DNA from: Burkholderia sp. Bp9143
Lineage (GTDB): Bacteria > Pseudomonadota > Gammaproteobacteria > Burkholderiales > Burkholderiaceae
Assembly (NCBI RefSeq): GCF_003853645.1
Contig: NZ_QTPO01000050.1
Coordinates: forward strand, 1-64,000
Direction of reading: 5' to 3'
DNA length: 64,000 bases
The first letter of the stretch is position 1, and every line of letters begins with the position of its first letter. The translations under genes and the position numbers were made by a program. The notes under the pieces are model-generated. The model made no database searches. It was not told the origin of the DNA and was given only the letters and a program-made list of their open reading frames with translations. Positions 34,101-44,101 of this stretch are shown here, one piece after another.

Positions 34101-34460
34101 GTCTACTGCGCGGTGGAGCCCGACGGTCCGCGCCGCACGCTGTGGTTCGGCAGCGGCGGTGCCTTCGAACTCACGCCGGTCGCGGCGCCGCTCGAGCGCC
34201 TTGCGCCGCTCGCCGCGCTGTTTCGCGCTGGGCGGCGCATGCCGCTGCGGTTCTTCCCGCGCAGCGCATGGGCGCGCGTTTCCGACGGCGAGGCGAAGGC
34301 CGCGAGCGTGTGGATCAACGAGCGCGTGGCAAGCGAAGCGGACGATCCGGCCATCGCGATCGCATGGCGCGGTGCGCATCCGTCGCTCGACGAGCCGTTC
34401 GGTACGCTCGCGCGGCTCGTGTTCGAGCCGATGCTCGAACACCTGAAGGAGGTCGCATGA
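31122..34460 (+). CDS. recC: Exonuclease V subunit RecC
   Basis: RecC (1112 residues from ATG 31122) is the Chi-recognition subunit of the RecBCD helicase-nuclease. Start choice: the protein from here begins MLHLFYSNRHETLADALLDD, the family N-terminus; the 58 upstream codons look like non-coding GC-rich DNA. Further signatures are VIVPSAALRRRLELDIAARH, FTYLAQWLWAQIG, FSSLTSLRGLPYRVVCLLGM and RRDDERNLFLDLLLAARDRL. As expected, no intact Walker motif is present. It overlaps recB by ATGA, giving a coupled recC-recB-recD-arfB operon. Confidence 0.95.
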   Translation: MLHLFYSNRHETLADALLDDLAAFPARNGPWSPQQVIVPSAALRRRLELDIAARHGVCANVEFTYLAQWLWAQIGRVLTVPARSPFAPDRLVWRCYRMFAQGAGGAPWRASPRLAAYLSASDDAMRYELAQRVAAVLDHYLTYRPEWLAAWQAGESVLAGDAAPRGVSDAARDDEHWQAALWRALLAELSDSGTPPAHRFLVEARNLDPETVARADWPESVSVFALPTMPPLHVALLRELSRWIDVRVYALNPCREFWFDIVTAAHAEALDAAGRLDYQEVGHPLLAEWGRQTQAQLHMLHELTESAASGDASRFVGNPAPTWLARVQNAILDLQPEAELGEAPAERGIEVHVCHSLARQLEVLHDRLLAWFDADATLQPSDVLVAVADLAAAGPLIDAVFGTAGAGGARVPYRITGLPPSQANPVARVLLEWLALPERQVGAPELVEWLRVDAVAARYGIDAAALETVQTWLAAAGARRGLSPVASDDAAVPAPRHTFSDALARLFLGYAMPEGAAPVGAWLPIEAATGSEAELLGRLARFTDDLDGFSRRLADAHTPRAWSELFADALARFFDSGAAYADALSGVRDALDAMLAAMTEGAPDEALPAAVVRAGLAAALDDPARGGVPWGGVTFSSLTSLRGLPYRVVCLLGMDDGVLPSLARADEFDLMAVLPKLGDRQRRDDERNLFLDLLLAARDRLLIAYTGRSIRDNAPLPPAALVDELLDHLALVTAGEDAAPDAVDAARRAFIVEHPLQPFAAEYFRPGSELASYDAERATLASLLAAEAARDATREQPFFAQPLPAEQAEPVAFSEFERFWRHPARALLRARLGIVLSDAQAELLDTEPFALDFAGSDALAERVLPLLIESDEGGVHDHALRIADASPELPGGATGAVWRDQALGSMTQLASNVRRALADGMERRPFTLSLAPAWPDTDQTLFGADDAMLSGDAVSAPLELHGTLNRLTPAGQIIYRYARPSARDYLSAWLAHLVYCAVEPDGPRRTLWFGSGGAFELTPVAAPLERLAPLAALFRAGRRMPLRFFPRSAWARVSDGEAKAASVWINERVASEADDPAIAIAWRGAHPSLDEPFGTLARLVFEPMLEHLKEVA

Positions 34461-37400
34461 GCGCCGCATCCCAGCCGCAGGCGGCGCTCGAACTCGACGT
34501 GTTCGCGTGCCCGCTCGACGGCGTCAACCAGATCGAGGCGTCGGCCGGCACCGGCAAGACGTGGAACATTTGCGCGCTTTACGTGCGCCTGTTGCTGGAG
34601 AAGGATCTCGGCGCGGATGAAATCCTCGTCGTGACCTTCACGAAGGCGGCGACCGCCGAACTGCACGAGCGGATTCGCGGGCGGCTCGCGCAGCTCGCGC
34701 ACGCGCTCGATACCGGCGACGACGGCGGCGATCCGTTCGTCGCGCGCCTGCTCGAGACGACGCTCGGCGAAGCCGGCGCGCTCGATCCCGAGACCGCCGC
34801 GAAGCGGATCCGGCGTGCGCTGCGCGCATTCGACCAGGCGGCGATCCACACGATCCACGCGTTCTGCCAGCGTGCGCTGCAGGAAGCGCCGTTCGCGGCC
34901 GCGATGCCGTTCGCGTTCGACATGCAGGCCGACGATGCGGCGCTGCGCTTCGAGCTTGCGGCGGACTTCTGGCGCACGCGCGTCGAACCGATGGCCGCGC
35001 GCTGGCCGGGCTTCGCGACGTGGCTCGTCGATTCGGGCGCGGGCCCGGCCGCGCTCGATGCGCAGCTCGCGCGCCGGCTGAAGAAGCCGCTCGCCGCGCT
35101 GCGCTGGGACGGCGTCGTCGAACCGGACGAATCGGCGGAGGCCGCTGCCGCCGAATGCTTTGCGGAGGCCGCGCGGATGTGGGCCGACGAGCGCGAGGCG
35201 ATCGACGCGTTGCTGCACACCGCGCAGCCCGTGCTCAACCAGCGCTCGCACAAGCCCGACGCGGTCGCCGATGCGCTCGCAGCGTGGTCTGCGCATTTCG
35301 CGCAGGGCAATGCCGCGGCCGCGCTGCCGAAGGCGGCGCTCAAGCTCACGCGCACCGCGCTCGCGAAGGCAACGAAAAAGGGCGGCGTGACCCCCGAACA
35401 CCCGTTCTTCGACGTGGCCGACGCGCTCGAAGCGGCGGTGGCGGCGGCCGAGGCCGCGCAGCGCGCGCGCTGGCTCGCGCTGATCGCCGACTGGCTCGAC
35501 ACGGCGCCGGGCGCGCTGGCCGAACGCAAGCGTACGCGCCGCGTCGTGTCGTTCGACGACCTGCTCGCGAACCTGTATCACGCGCTGCATGCGCATCCGT
35601 GGCTCGCCGAGACACTGCGCGCGCGCTATCCGGCCGCGCTGATCGACGAATTCCAGGATACCGACCCGCTGCAGTTCGCGATCTTCGACCGGATCTTCGC
35701 GCCGGGCGGGCCGCTCTTTCTGGTCGGCGATCCGAAGCAGGCCATCTACAGCTTCCGCGCGGCCGATCTCCATACGTATCTCGCCGCGCGGGCAAGCGCG
35801 AGCGCGTGCTACACGCTCGCGGTCAACCAGCGCTCGACGCCGGCGGTCGTCGATGCGTGCAATCGCTTCTTCATGTCGAACCCGCGCGCGTTCGTGCTCG
35901 ACGGGCTCGACTATTACGCGGTGCGGGCCGGCACGCGCGTGCGCGCACCGTTCGTCGACGGGACCGATCCGGGCCCGGCCGGCGATTTCCGGATCTGGGC
36001 GCTGCCGGGAGGCGACGGCACGCTGCTCAAGCGCGACGCGCAGGCACAGGCTGCCCAGGCGTGCGCGGCCGAGATTGCCCGGCTGATGCGCGGCGCGCGC
36101 GAAGGGCATGTGCGGCTCGGCGATACGCCGCTGTCGCCGGGCGACATCGCGGTGCTGGTGCAGACGCACCGCCAGGGCAGCCTCGTGAAGCGCGTGCTCG
36201 CCACGTGGGGCATCGGCAGTGTCGAGCTCGCGCAGGCGTCGGTGTTTTCGACCGGCGATGCGGAGCAGCTCGAGCGCGTGCTGGCGGCGATCGATGCGCC
36301 GGGCGATCTGCGGCGCCTGCGTGCGGCGCTGGCGGCCGACTGGTTCGGCCTCGATGCGGGGGCGCTGTGGCGGATGGAGCAGGGCGACGGCGACGCGTCG
36401 CGCGAGGCGGCCGACAGCGCGGACGCGATGAGCTGGGTCGAGCGCTTCTCGCGCTATCGGCTGCTGTGGCGCGAACGCGGCTTCGCGGTGATGTGGCGCA
36501 CGTTCACGCGCGAGCTGCGGATCGCCGAGCGGCTGATGGCCGGCGCGGACGGCGAACGCCGCGTGACCGACATCAACCATCTGGCCGAACTGACGCAGGC
36601 GCGCGCGTCCGCGCAGCCGGGCATCGCGCCGACGCTGCGCTGGCTCGCCGCGCAACGGCTCGATGGCGGCGGCGAGGAAGCGCAGCTGCGTCTCGAATCC
36701 GATCGCAACCTCGTGCAGATCGTGACCGTGCACAAGTCAAAGGGCCTCGAATACGCGGTCGTGTTCTGTCCGTTCCTGAACGACGGCGGGCTGCGCGAGC
36801 CGCCCGCGTCGGCGCTGCCCGACGCGCGCGAGTATCACGACGACGCGGGCGACGCCGTGCTGCATTACGGGTGCGACGACGAAGCCGCCGAGCATGCCGC
36901 GCGCCAGGCGCTGCGTGAACAGGCGGCGGAACGCGCGCGGCTCGTCTACGTGGCGCTCACGCGCGCGGTCTATCGGTGCTATCTCGTCGCCGGGCCTTAT
37001 CTGTCGTCGCGCTCGACCCGCGAGGCGCGGCGCAGCGTGCTGAACTGGCTTGTGGCCGGCGCCGGCCAGTCGTTCGACGCGTGGCTCGACGAGCCGCCCG
37101 ACGAAGCGGCGCTCGACGCCGCGTGGCAAGCGCTCGCGAGCGGGCCGGTGAGCGTTGCACCGTTGCCGGTGCCGGCGCGCCGTGAGCGGCTCGCGGCCGG
37201 GCACGATGCGTCGCAGACGCTCACCGCACGCCACGCGACGCGCGTGCTGCGCGACGCATGGCGGATGGCGAGCTTCAGTTCACTGACCGCGTCGATGGCA
37301 CGCGAGGAGGCAGGCGTTGCGGTCGTGCCGGACGAGGAGCTGCGGCCCGATCACGATGCGTTTGCCGCCGTGGCGGCGGACGGCGCGTTTGCCGCTTCCG

Positions 37401-38161
37401 ACACGGTTGCGGTCGAGCCGCCGGACGACGACATCCTCGTGTTTCCGCGCGGCGCGGCGGCGGGCGAGTGCCTGCACCGCCTGTTCGAACTCAGCCGGTT
37501 CACCGAGCCCGACTCGTGGCACCAGGCGGCGCTCGGCGCGCTGCATGACCGGCCGGTCGAGGCCGAGCCCGAACTCGCGACGCGCCTGCCGGCGATGATG
37601 GCGCGGCTCGTCGACGATGTCGTGCGCACGGAGCTCGTGCCGGGCATGCGGCTTGCGAATCTCGATCCCGCCAAGCGGCTCGACGAAATGGGTTTCCTGT
37701 TCCCGGCGCCGTCGCTCGAGCTGGGCGCGCTGCGCCGGTTGCTGGTCGCGCACGGCTATCCGGACGTTGCGCTGGACGCGGGCATGCTCGCCGGTTTCAT
37801 CAAGGGTTTCATCGACATGATCGTCGAACACGACGGCCGCTTCTGGATCGTCGACTGGAAGTCGAACCATCTCGGCAATACGCCGGATTCCTATGGCCCG
37901 CGCGCGCTCGACGTCGCGATGGCCGATCACGCGTATCACCTGCAGGCGTTGCTCTATACGGTTGCGCTGCATCGCTATCTGCGTGGGCGGCTGCCCGACT
38001 ACGACTACGACACGCACATGGCGGGCTACCTGTACCTGTTCGTGCGCGGCGTGCGGCCCGGCTGGCGCAGCGGCGGCGAACCGGCCGGCGTGCATGCGCG
38101 GCGGCCCTCGCGCGAACTCGTCGACGCGCTCGACCGGATGATGGAAGGGGGCCGCGCATGA
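34457..38161 (+). CDS. recB: Exonuclease V subunit RecB
   Basis: RecB (1234 residues) is the 3'-5' helicase and nuclease of RecBCD. ATG 34457 overlaps the recC stop. Superfamily 1A motifs are clear: Walker A IEASAGTGKTWNICALYVRL near residue 30, LVVTFTKAATAELHERIR, DEFQDTDPLQFAIFDRIF, LVGDPKQAIYSFRAADLHTY and TVHKSKGLEYAVVF. The C-terminal nuclease domain carries the metal-binding WIVDWKSNHLG near residue 1130. Length and domains are normal. It overlaps recD by ATGA. Confidence 0.95.
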   Translation: MSAASQPQAALELDVFACPLDGVNQIEASAGTGKTWNICALYVRLLLEKDLGADEILVVTFTKAATAELHERIRGRLAQLAHALDTGDDGGDPFVARLLETTLGEAGALDPETAAKRIRRALRAFDQAAIHTIHAFCQRALQEAPFAAAMPFAFDMQADDAALRFELAADFWRTRVEPMAARWPGFATWLVDSGAGPAALDAQLARRLKKPLAALRWDGVVEPDESAEAAAAECFAEAARMWADEREAIDALLHTAQPVLNQRSHKPDAVADALAAWSAHFAQGNAAAALPKAALKLTRTALAKATKKGGVTPEHPFFDVADALEAAVAAAEAAQRARWLALIADWLDTAPGALAERKRTRRVVSFDDLLANLYHALHAHPWLAETLRARYPAALIDEFQDTDPLQFAIFDRIFAPGGPLFLVGDPKQAIYSFRAADLHTYLAARASASACYTLAVNQRSTPAVVDACNRFFMSNPRAFVLDGLDYYAVRAGTRVRAPFVDGTDPGPAGDFRIWALPGGDGTLLKRDAQAQAAQACAAEIARLMRGAREGHVRLGDTPLSPGDIAVLVQTHRQGSLVKRVLATWGIGSVELAQASVFSTGDAEQLERVLAAIDAPGDLRRLRAALAADWFGLDAGALWRMEQGDGDASREAADSADAMSWVERFSRYRLLWRERGFAVMWRTFTRELRIAERLMAGADGERRVTDINHLAELTQARASAQPGIAPTLRWLAAQRLDGGGEEAQLRLESDRNLVQIVTVHKSKGLEYAVVFCPFLNDGGLREPPASALPDAREYHDDAGDAVLHYGCDDEAAEHAARQALREQAAERARLVYVALTRAVYRCYLVAGPYLSSRSTREARRSVLNWLVAGAGQSFDAWLDEPPDEAALDAAWQALASGPVSVAPLPVPARRERLAAGHDASQTLTARHATRVLRDAWRMASFSSLTASMAREEAGVAVVPDEELRPDHDAFAAVAADGAFAASDTVAVEPPDDDILVFPRGAAAGECLHRLFELSRFTEPDSWHQAALGALHDRPVEAEPELATRLPAMMARLVDDVVRTELVPGMRLANLDPAKRLDEMGFLFPAPSLELGALRRLLVAHGYPDVALDAGMLAGFIKGFIDMIVEHDGRFWIVDWKSNHLGNTPDSYGPRALDVAMADHAYHLQALLYTVALHRYLRGRLPDYDYDTHMAGYLYLFVRGVRPGWRSGGEPAGVHARRPSRELVDALDRMMEGGRA

Positions 38162-40461
38162 ACGTGTCCGACGATACGCTCGAATTCACCGGCGGCCTCG
38201 TCGCGCGCTTGCCAGAGCCGGCTGATTTCGGCATCGCGCTCGCGGAAGGATTCGCGCGGCGCATCGGCGACCTGTCGCGCCGTGCGGGTGCGCCGGCCGC
38301 GGCCGCGCGCTGGGCGGCGCGTGCCGCGTTCGCGACGAGCCGGGCGACCGCAGGCGGTCACGTGTGCGTGTCGCTCGGCGCGCTCGCGCAGCGCTATGAG
38401 GAACCGGTCGAAGACGTGCGCGCGGCGCTTGCCGCCAGCGGCGTGGTGGCGTTCGGCACGCTCGCGCGCGGCGACGAGCGGCCGCTGATCGTCGACCGGC
38501 ACGACCACCTGTATCTGTCGCGCTACTTCGACTACGAACGACGGCTCGCCGATGCCCTCGTCGCGCAGGCCGGCGTTGCCGCACCGGGCGACGCGCTGTC
38601 GCCGGACCGGTTGCGCGACAGTCTCGCGCGTTACTTCGGGCCCGCGACGGGCGACGTGGACTGGCAGCGCGTCGCGGCGATCGTCGCGCTGACAGGGCGC
38701 GTGACGATCGTCAGCGGCGGCCCCGGCACCGGCAAGACGACGACCGTCGTCGGCGTGCTGGCTTGTCTGCTCGACGCGCATCCGGGGTTGCGCATCGCGC
38801 TGGCGGCACCGACCGGCAAGGCCGCGCAGCGGATGCAGGAAGCGCTGCACGCGCGGGCAGGCGACCTGCCGCCGGAACTTGCCGCGCGCCTGCCCGACAC
38901 GTCGTACACGCTGCACCGCCTGCTGGGCGGCGGTGGCGCGGCGGGCTTCCGCCATCATCGCGACAATCCGTTGCCGTACGACCTGATCGTGGTCGACGAG
39001 GCGTCGATGATCGACGTCGCGCTCGCCGCGCATCTGCTCGATGCGCTCGCGCCCGGTGCACGGCTCGTGCTGCTCGGCGACAAGGATCAGCTTGCAGCGG
39101 TCGAAGCCGGTGCCGTGTTCGCCGAACTCAGCGCACGGCCGACGTTTACCGCCACGGCGCGCACGCGCATCGCGGGTGCGCTCGGGATCGACGAAGCGGC
39201 GTTCGTCGCGGCGTTGCCGGTGCCGGACGGCGAGGCGGCGGGGGCGGTTGCCGCGCCAATTCCAGCACCAGCGCCAGCATCTGTTCCGTTATCGGCGACT
39301 GCCGCGCGCAAGCCGTCGGCGCGGCGGAACGTGGATACGCGCCAGGCGTCGCTGTTCGACGACGACCCGCAGGACGAAGCGGTTTCCCCGGCTGATGCGG
39401 CGCCACCAGCGGCTTCGTTGCCGCCTGCGGCGCTTGCCCCGACCGATACCGAGAGCGCCTCTGCGGCCACCGATCGTGCTTGGATCGAGGCCGACGAACT
39501 CGCGTGGCTCGACGCGGTCGAGCTCACGCCGTTCGATCCGGCCAATGCGGGAGATTCGGCATGGGCGTCGACCGTTGCAAAGCAAGCCGACGACGGCATT
39601 GCCGCCGCGTCTCCCGCGCCCGCACCGCTCGCAGACTGCGTCGTGTGGCTCGAGCGCAATTACCGTTTCGGTCTCGATTCGGCGATCGGCCGTCTGTCGC
39701 TCGCGATCCGTCGCGGCGACGTGCAAGGCGCGCTCGACGCGTTGCCGACGGACGATGCCGCTGCCGCGTCGTTTCATGACGATGGGGGCGACATGCTTGC
39801 GGCGTCGACGGTCGAGCGGCTCGCGCGCCGGTTCGGCGCCTACCTCGACGCGTTGCGCGCCGCGTTGTCCGAGCCGGTGCCCGATCCGTTGCCCTTGTTC
39901 GATGCGCTCAACCGCTTCCGGATCCTGTGCGCGACGCGCACCGGATCGCGCGGCGCCGAGCACGTCAATGCGCTGGTGGCCACGCATGTGCGACATGCCG
40001 CGCGTGTTCCGCTCGCGGTCGGCGCACACTGGTTTACCGGGCGGCCGATCATGGTGACGCGCAACGACTATGCGCTCGGGCTGTTCAACGGCGACATCGG
40101 CATCGCGTTGCCGGACGCGCACGGCGTGCTGCGCGTGTGGTTCCGCCGCGCGGACGGTACCGCGCGCGCCGTGTCGCCTGCAGCGCTACCGCCGCACGAA
40201 ACGGCGTTCGCGCTGACCGTCCACAAATCGCAGGGCTCCGAATTCGACGAGGCCGCGCTCGTGCTGCCGGCTTCGTTCAGCCGTGTGCTTACGCGCGAGC
40301 TCGTCTATACGGCCGTCACGCGCGCGCGGACGCGCGTGCAGGTGATCGGCCCGCGACGCGTGCTCGCGCAGGCGGTCGCGACGCGCACGCAACGCGATTC
40401 GGGCCTCGCGGCCCGCGTCGACGAGGCGCTCGCGCGGCGCCGCAAGGAGACGTTGCGATGA
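38158..40461 (+). CDS. recD: Exonuclease V subunit RecD with low-complexity insertion
   Basis: RecD (767 residues) is the 5'-3' helicase subunit. ATG 38158 overlaps the recB stop. It has Walker [21 protein letters not shown] near residue 188, [46 protein letters not shown] and the late [18 protein letters not shown]. Between residues about 356 and 494 lies a Pro/Ala/Asp-rich stretch absent from the core fold, which makes the protein longer than the E. coli homologue (about 600). It is coupled to arfB by ATGA. Confidence 0.95.
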   Translation: MNVSDDTLEFTGGLVARLPEPADFGIALAEGFARRIGDLSRRAGAPAAAARWAARAAFATSRATAGGHVCVSLGALAQRYEEPVEDVRAALAASGVVAFGTLARGDERPLIVDRHDHLYLSRYFDYERRLADALVAQAGVAAPGDALSPDRLRDSLARYFGPATGDVDWQRVAAIVALTGRVTIVSGGPGTGKTTTVVGVLACLLDAHPGLRIALAAPTGKAAQRMQEALHARAGDLPPELAARLPDTSYTLHRLLGGGGAAGFRHHRDNPLPYDLIVVDEASMIDVALAAHLLDALAPGARLVLLGDKDQLAAVEAGAVFAELSARPTFTATARTRIAGALGIDEAAFVAALPVPDGEAAGAVAAPIPAPAPASVPLSATAARKPSARRNVDTRQASLFDDDPQDEAVSPADAAPPAASLPPAALAPTDTESASAATDRAWIEADELAWLDAVELTPFDPANAGDSAWASTVAKQADDGIAAASPAPAPLADCVVWLERNYRFGLDSAIGRLSLAIRRGDVQGALDALPTDDAAAASFHDDGGDMLAASTVERLARRFGAYLDALRAALSEPVPDPLPLFDALNRFRILCATRTGSRGAEHVNALVATHVRHAARVPLAVGAHWFTGRPIMVTRNDYALGLFNGDIGIALPDAHGVLRVWFRRADGTARAVSPAALPPHETAFALTVHKSQGSEFDEAALVLPASFSRVLTRELVYTAVTRARTRVQVIGPRRVLAQAVATRTQRDSGLAARVDEALARRRKETLR

Positions 40462-40862
40462 TGATCCGCTACACGCTCGATCCGGCCGAAGTCGAATGGA
40501 CCGCCGTGCGCGCGCAGGGCGCCGGCGGCCAGAACGTCAACAAGGTGTCGAGCGCGATTCACCTGCGTTTCGACATCCGCGCGTCGTCGCTGCCGCCCGT
40601 CATCAAGGAGCGGCTCCTCGCGCTGTCCGACCAGCGCATCACGCGCGACGGCATCGTCGTGATCAAGTCGCAGGAATACCGCACCCAGGAGAAAAACCGG
40701 GAGGCGGCGCTCGCGCGGCTCGATGCTTTGATCGGCGGCGTCGCGTTCACGCCGCGCGCGCGGGTCGCGACACGGCCGACGCGCGCATCGAAGGAGCGGC
40801 GGCTCGAACACAAGTCGCGCCGCAGCGTGGTGAAGTCCGGAAGAGGGAAGGTGATCGACTGA
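40458..40862 (+). CDS. arfB: Alternative ribosome-rescue factor ArfB (YaeJ)
   Basis: This 134-residue peptidyl-tRNA hydrolase acts on stalled ribosomes. The catalytic motif is intact in [20 protein letters not shown] (GGQ). A basic, disordered C-terminal tail ([19 protein letters not shown]) enters the empty mRNA channel in the family. ATG 40458 overlaps the recD stop (ATGA). The link to the recCBD operon is positional; no functional tie is known to me. Confidence 0.93.
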   Translation: MMIRYTLDPAEVEWTAVRAQGAGGQNVNKVSSAIHLRFDIRASSLPPVIKERLLALSDQRITRDGIVVIKSQEYRTQEKNREAALARLDALIGGVAFTPRARVATRPTRASKERRLEHKSRRSVVKSGRGKVID

Positions 40863-40913
40863 CGAAAGGCCGAGCCGGCCGGTGTGGCGGGCGAGCCCGT
40901 GCCGCCGCGTCCG

Positions 40914-42194
40914 CTATCGCATCACGGTGCCCGCGCTGTCGAGCACGAAGTCGACGCAGAACACGACGAGACGGCTCTGCGCGCGAATCGCGACGGCCGC
41001 CGTATAGCAGTCGCGGCCTTCGGTCAGTGAGAAGTGCGGGCCCATCAGCGCGACGCGCCCCGGCGCCGCGATCGCGCGTTGGAAGTACGGGCGCCGCGAC
41101 CAGTTGCTGTGCGTCTCCGGAAACAGCGGCGCGAGCCGAGTGCCGCTCGCCTGACCGTCCTCGGGGCGTGCGCCGATCGACGGCAGGAACTGTTCGCCGA
41201 TCTCGTCCGTGACGAACACGCGGCGTGCGGCCGGCACCGCGAATACGCGCTGCGCGGCGTCGTGCAGGTTGCCGCTCGCGGAAAACGCGGCCGCGCCGGT
41301 GAGCACGAGGCGCTCGATCGCGTCGAAGCCCGGTTGCTCGGCGATCGCCGGCGTATGCCGGTTGGCGATGAAGCGTTGCCACGCGGCGTCGAGCATCGCG
41401 GGTGCCGCGGCGCTCGCGTGTGCGATCGACGCATCGGGCTGGCCGAACTGGAAGCCCTGGACGAAATCGATATCGGCCTCCATCAGCGCCTGCAGCGCAT
41501 CGTCGCTTTCGACGCCCTCGGCGAGCACCATCGCGCCGGCCTGGTGGAGCATCGATACCAGGTGATGCATGATGCGGCGATCCTCGGCCGACGCGTTCGC
41601 GCGCTCGACGAGCGATCGATCGAGCTTGACGATATCGGGCCGTGCGCGCCACACGCGATCGAAATTCGAGAATCCGGTGCCGAAATCGTCGATCGCGATC
41701 AGGAAGTCGCGATGCTGGATCATGTCGATCGTGCGGGCGAGCGCGGCTTCGTCGCGCGCCGGCTGCTCGACGACTTCCAGCACGATGCGGTTCGGCGGCA
41801 GTGCGAAATGACGGCAGAGCGCCTCGACGAATTCGCGCTGCACGAGGCCCGTATCGAGCACGCGCGGCGTCACGTTCAGGAACAGCCAACCGTCGCCGAT
41901 GCCTTGCGCGACGAAGTTGGCCGTATGCAGGCAGCGGGCGAGCCGGTCGAGCAGCAACGCGTCGGCGGCGGCGCGCGTCTTGTCGAACAGCGCGACCGGC
42001 GAAGCCAGCGTGCCGTTCTCGTCCACCACGCGCAGCAGCGCTTCATAGCCGACCACGCGCTTGTGCGTGATCGACAGCACGGGTTGAAACACGCTGCGCA
42101 GCGTCGTGTCGCGAAACGTGGCGATCCATCCGCTGGGCGTCGGTGTCAGGCGTTCGAGCAGGGAATCGAGCGAGAGGTCGCGGGAGGGCTTCAT
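40914..42194 (-). CDS. EAL-domain cyclic-di-GMP phosphodiesterase with C-terminal sensor-like domain
   Basis: This 426-residue protein is taken from ATG 42194; an in-frame GTG at 42242 is possible and neither has a strong ribosome site. The EAL domain spans about residues 35-265. Catalytic motifs are intact: GYEALLRV (EAL), LNVTPR, LEVVEQP, AIDDFGTGFSN, IVKLDRSL and VLAEGVES, with FVQGFQFGQP. Active hydrolysis of c-di-GMP is therefore expected. The last 110 residues (YFQRAIAAPGRVALMGPHFS, AVAIRAQSRLVVFCVDFVLD) resemble a PDC/Cache-like or PAS-like sensor placed after, not before, the EAL domain. No transmembrane segment is seen. Confidence 0.87.
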   Translation of the reverse strand: MKPSRDLSLDSLLERLTPTPSGWIATFRDTTLRSVFQPVLSITHKRVVGYEALLRVVDENGTLASPVALFDKTRAAADALLLDRLARCLHTANFVAQGIGDGWLFLNVTPRVLDTGLVQREFVEALCRHFALPPNRIVLEVVEQPARDEAALARTIDMIQHRDFLIAIDDFGTGFSNFDRVWRARPDIVKLDRSLVERANASAEDRRIMHHLVSMLHQAGAMVLAEGVESDDALQALMEADIDFVQGFQFGQPDASIAHASAAAPAMLDAAWQRFIANRHTPAIAEQPGFDAIERLVLTGAAAFSASGNLHDAAQRVFAVPAARRVFVTDEIGEQFLPSIGARPEDGQASGTRLAPLFPETHSNWSRRPYFQRAIAAPGRVALMGPHFSLTEGRDCYTAAVAIRAQSRLVVFCVDFVLDSAGTVMR

Positions 42195-42644
42195 GTCAAC
42201 GGTGCCCTGGGGCGATCGGGGGGGCGGTATCGTGCGCGCCACGCAGAAGCCGTCGCACGCGCAGGTGGACGCGAAAAAACGTGGTGCATCGTGACCGCCT
42301 TCTGCGGATGAGTGTTACGAGTGTAACGGGAATGGCGCGGCACGCGTATCAGGGTAACTCCACACGCAAACGCTACACCGGCGCCTGAACGGTGGCTGTT
42401 CGCCCGGAAGCGCGCGACACGCAAGGGCCGCTGTCCTGCAAGCGGCGACAGCGCCGCGTGTGCCGCGTGCATTGCGTGCGAAGAATGGGGGGAGCGGGAA
42501 AACCGGGAAGCCGGGCGGCTGCATCGGCATCGGGTGAAAAACGATCAGCGCCGTCGCGCACCGGCCGACGTGCGGCGCATGCGGATCGGCGGCCGGCGCG
42601 TCGCGGGGAACCCGGGCTGGCGGGGTGCCGGCCCCGACCGCCGC
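42195..42644. other. Intergenic region, no gene seen
   Basis: About 450 nt between the EAL start and the EamA stop. I see only a short dyad, GTTAC (42314-42318) facing GTAAC (42323-42327), and a 6-bp GC hairpin at 42427-42446. No small open frame has convincing support. Confidence 0.4.
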
Positions 42645-43574
42645 TCAGGCCGCTTCGCCGCCGCGCGGACGGAGCCCCGGAATTCGCTTGATCACGCCGG
42701 TCGCAAGCGCGGTGCCGACGAGCACGATCGCGCAGCCTTCGATCATCACGACCGATACATGTTCGCCGAGGAACAGCGCGCCCCACAGCAGGCCGAACAC
42801 CGGGATCACGAACGTCACCGTAATCGCGCGAGCCGGCCCGACATGCGCGATCAGATAGAAGAAGATGAAATATGCGATGCCGGTGCACGCGATGCCGAGC
42901 GCGAGCACGGCGCCCCACGCATGCGTGCTGACGGCTGCCGCGGGCCAGGTCGCGATCGCGAACGGCAGCAGCAGCACGGTCGAGCCGATCATGCTGCCGG
43001 TCGCGTTGACGAGCGGATCGACGCCGCTGAGCTTGCGTTTCGTATAGTTGGCCGCGATGCCGTACAGCAGCGTCGCGCCGAGCGCGGCGGCGGCGGCGGC
43101 CAGCGCGGTCGCACTGGCACCGGTGCTGCCGTGTGCGTGGGCGATCTGATCCCACACGAGCGTGAGCACGCCGGCAAAGCCGATCACGAGGCCGAGTGCG
43201 CGCGGCAGCGACAGCTTGTCCTTCAGCCACAGGTACGCGACGAGCGCGCCCCACAGCGGCGTCGTCGCGTTGATCACCGATGTCACGCCGGCCGACAGCG
43301 TCAGTTCGGCATAGGCGAACAGGCAGAACGGTGCGCCCGAGTTCAGTACGCCGACGACGAACAATGGCCACGCGTGCCGGCGCAGCCGCGCGCCGAGGTC
43401 GGCTGGCTTGAAGCGCGTGAGCGCGAGGCCCGTCAGGAACAGTGCGCCGATACCCACCCGCAGCGCCATCAGCGGCGCGACGCCGAAGTCGGCGACGCCG
43501 ATCCGGATGAACAGGAACGACGCGCCCCACAGGGCGGCGAGGATGGTCAGCAGAAAGGCGTTCTTGGGCGACAT
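42645..43574 (-). CDS. EamA-family (DMT) transporter
   Basis: This 309-residue inner-membrane transporter has ten hydrophobic segments arranged as two EamA repeats. The first opens FLLTILAALWGASFLFIRIG; the second contains ALGATLLYGIAANYTKRKLS and ends FVIPVFGLLWGALFLGEHVS. EamA proteins export amino acids or other small metabolites. The substrate cannot be told from sequence. It is a stand-alone gene. Confidence 0.87.
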   Translation of the reverse strand: MSPKNAFLLTILAALWGASFLFIRIGVADFGVAPLMALRVGIGALFLTGLALTRFKPADLGARLRRHAWPLFVVGVLNSGAPFCLFAYAELTLSAGVTSVINATTPLWGALVAYLWLKDKLSLPRALGLVIGFAGVLTLVWDQIAHAHGSTGASATALAAAAAALGATLLYGIAANYTKRKLSGVDPLVNATGSMIGSTVLLLPFAIATWPAAAVSTHAWGAVLALGIACTGIAYFIFFYLIAHVGPARAITVTFVIPVFGLLWGALFLGEHVSVVMIEGCAIVLVGTALATGVIKRIPGLRPRGGEAA

Positions 43575-43716
43575 CGAGCGTGGCGGGCGAGGGGACGGGA
43601 TGCGAAGGATCTTACACCGCGTGACCGCGCCGTCGTTTCACGATCGGATGAAACGACAAGAAACGGGAAATCCGTTCTCCGTCGCCGCGAACCGGCCGGG
43701 CGGCCGGCGCGGCCGT

Positions 43717-43965
43717 TCAATGATGGCGCCGGCCGCCGCGTCCGCCGAAGCCGAAGTTCAGTGACACCGCGGGGCCCCAGTAACCGCCCCAGGCCGGGGC
43801 ATAGGCGGGGGCCGGATAGTAATACACGGGGCCGGGGTCGACGTACACGGGCGCGGGCTGCACCGGCGCCGCCGCGTAATAGCCGGACGGATAGTAGCCG
43901 TAAGGGTAGTAACAGCCGGCGAGTGTCGCGCACGCGAGCGTCGCGGCGACGAGGGTCCTGTTCAT
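43717..43965 (-). CDS. Tyr/Pro/Gly-rich small lipoprotein
   Basis: This 82-residue protein has a lipoprotein signal ending TLAGC. The mature part is extremely rich in Tyr, Pro and Gly (YYPYGYYPSGYYAAAP, then PVYYYPAPAYAPAW) and ends GGRGGRRHH. Short lipoproteins of this composition are common in the genus and are probably anchored to the outer membrane. Function unknown. Confidence 0.8.
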   Translation of the reverse strand: MNRTLVAATLACATLAGCYYPYGYYPSGYYAAAPVQPAPVYVDPGPVYYYPAPAYAPAWGGYWGPAVSLNFGFGGRGGRRHH

Positions 43966-44101
43966 GATGTTTCTCCGGCGGCGCCGGCAATCGGCAGATG
44001 CTTAAGCTTAGGCCGCGCGGTGATGACAAGATGCGCAAAACGGTAACGGATCATTTCCGCATACGGATCCGGCACGCCCGGCGAACGCCGCCGCCGGATG
44101 C

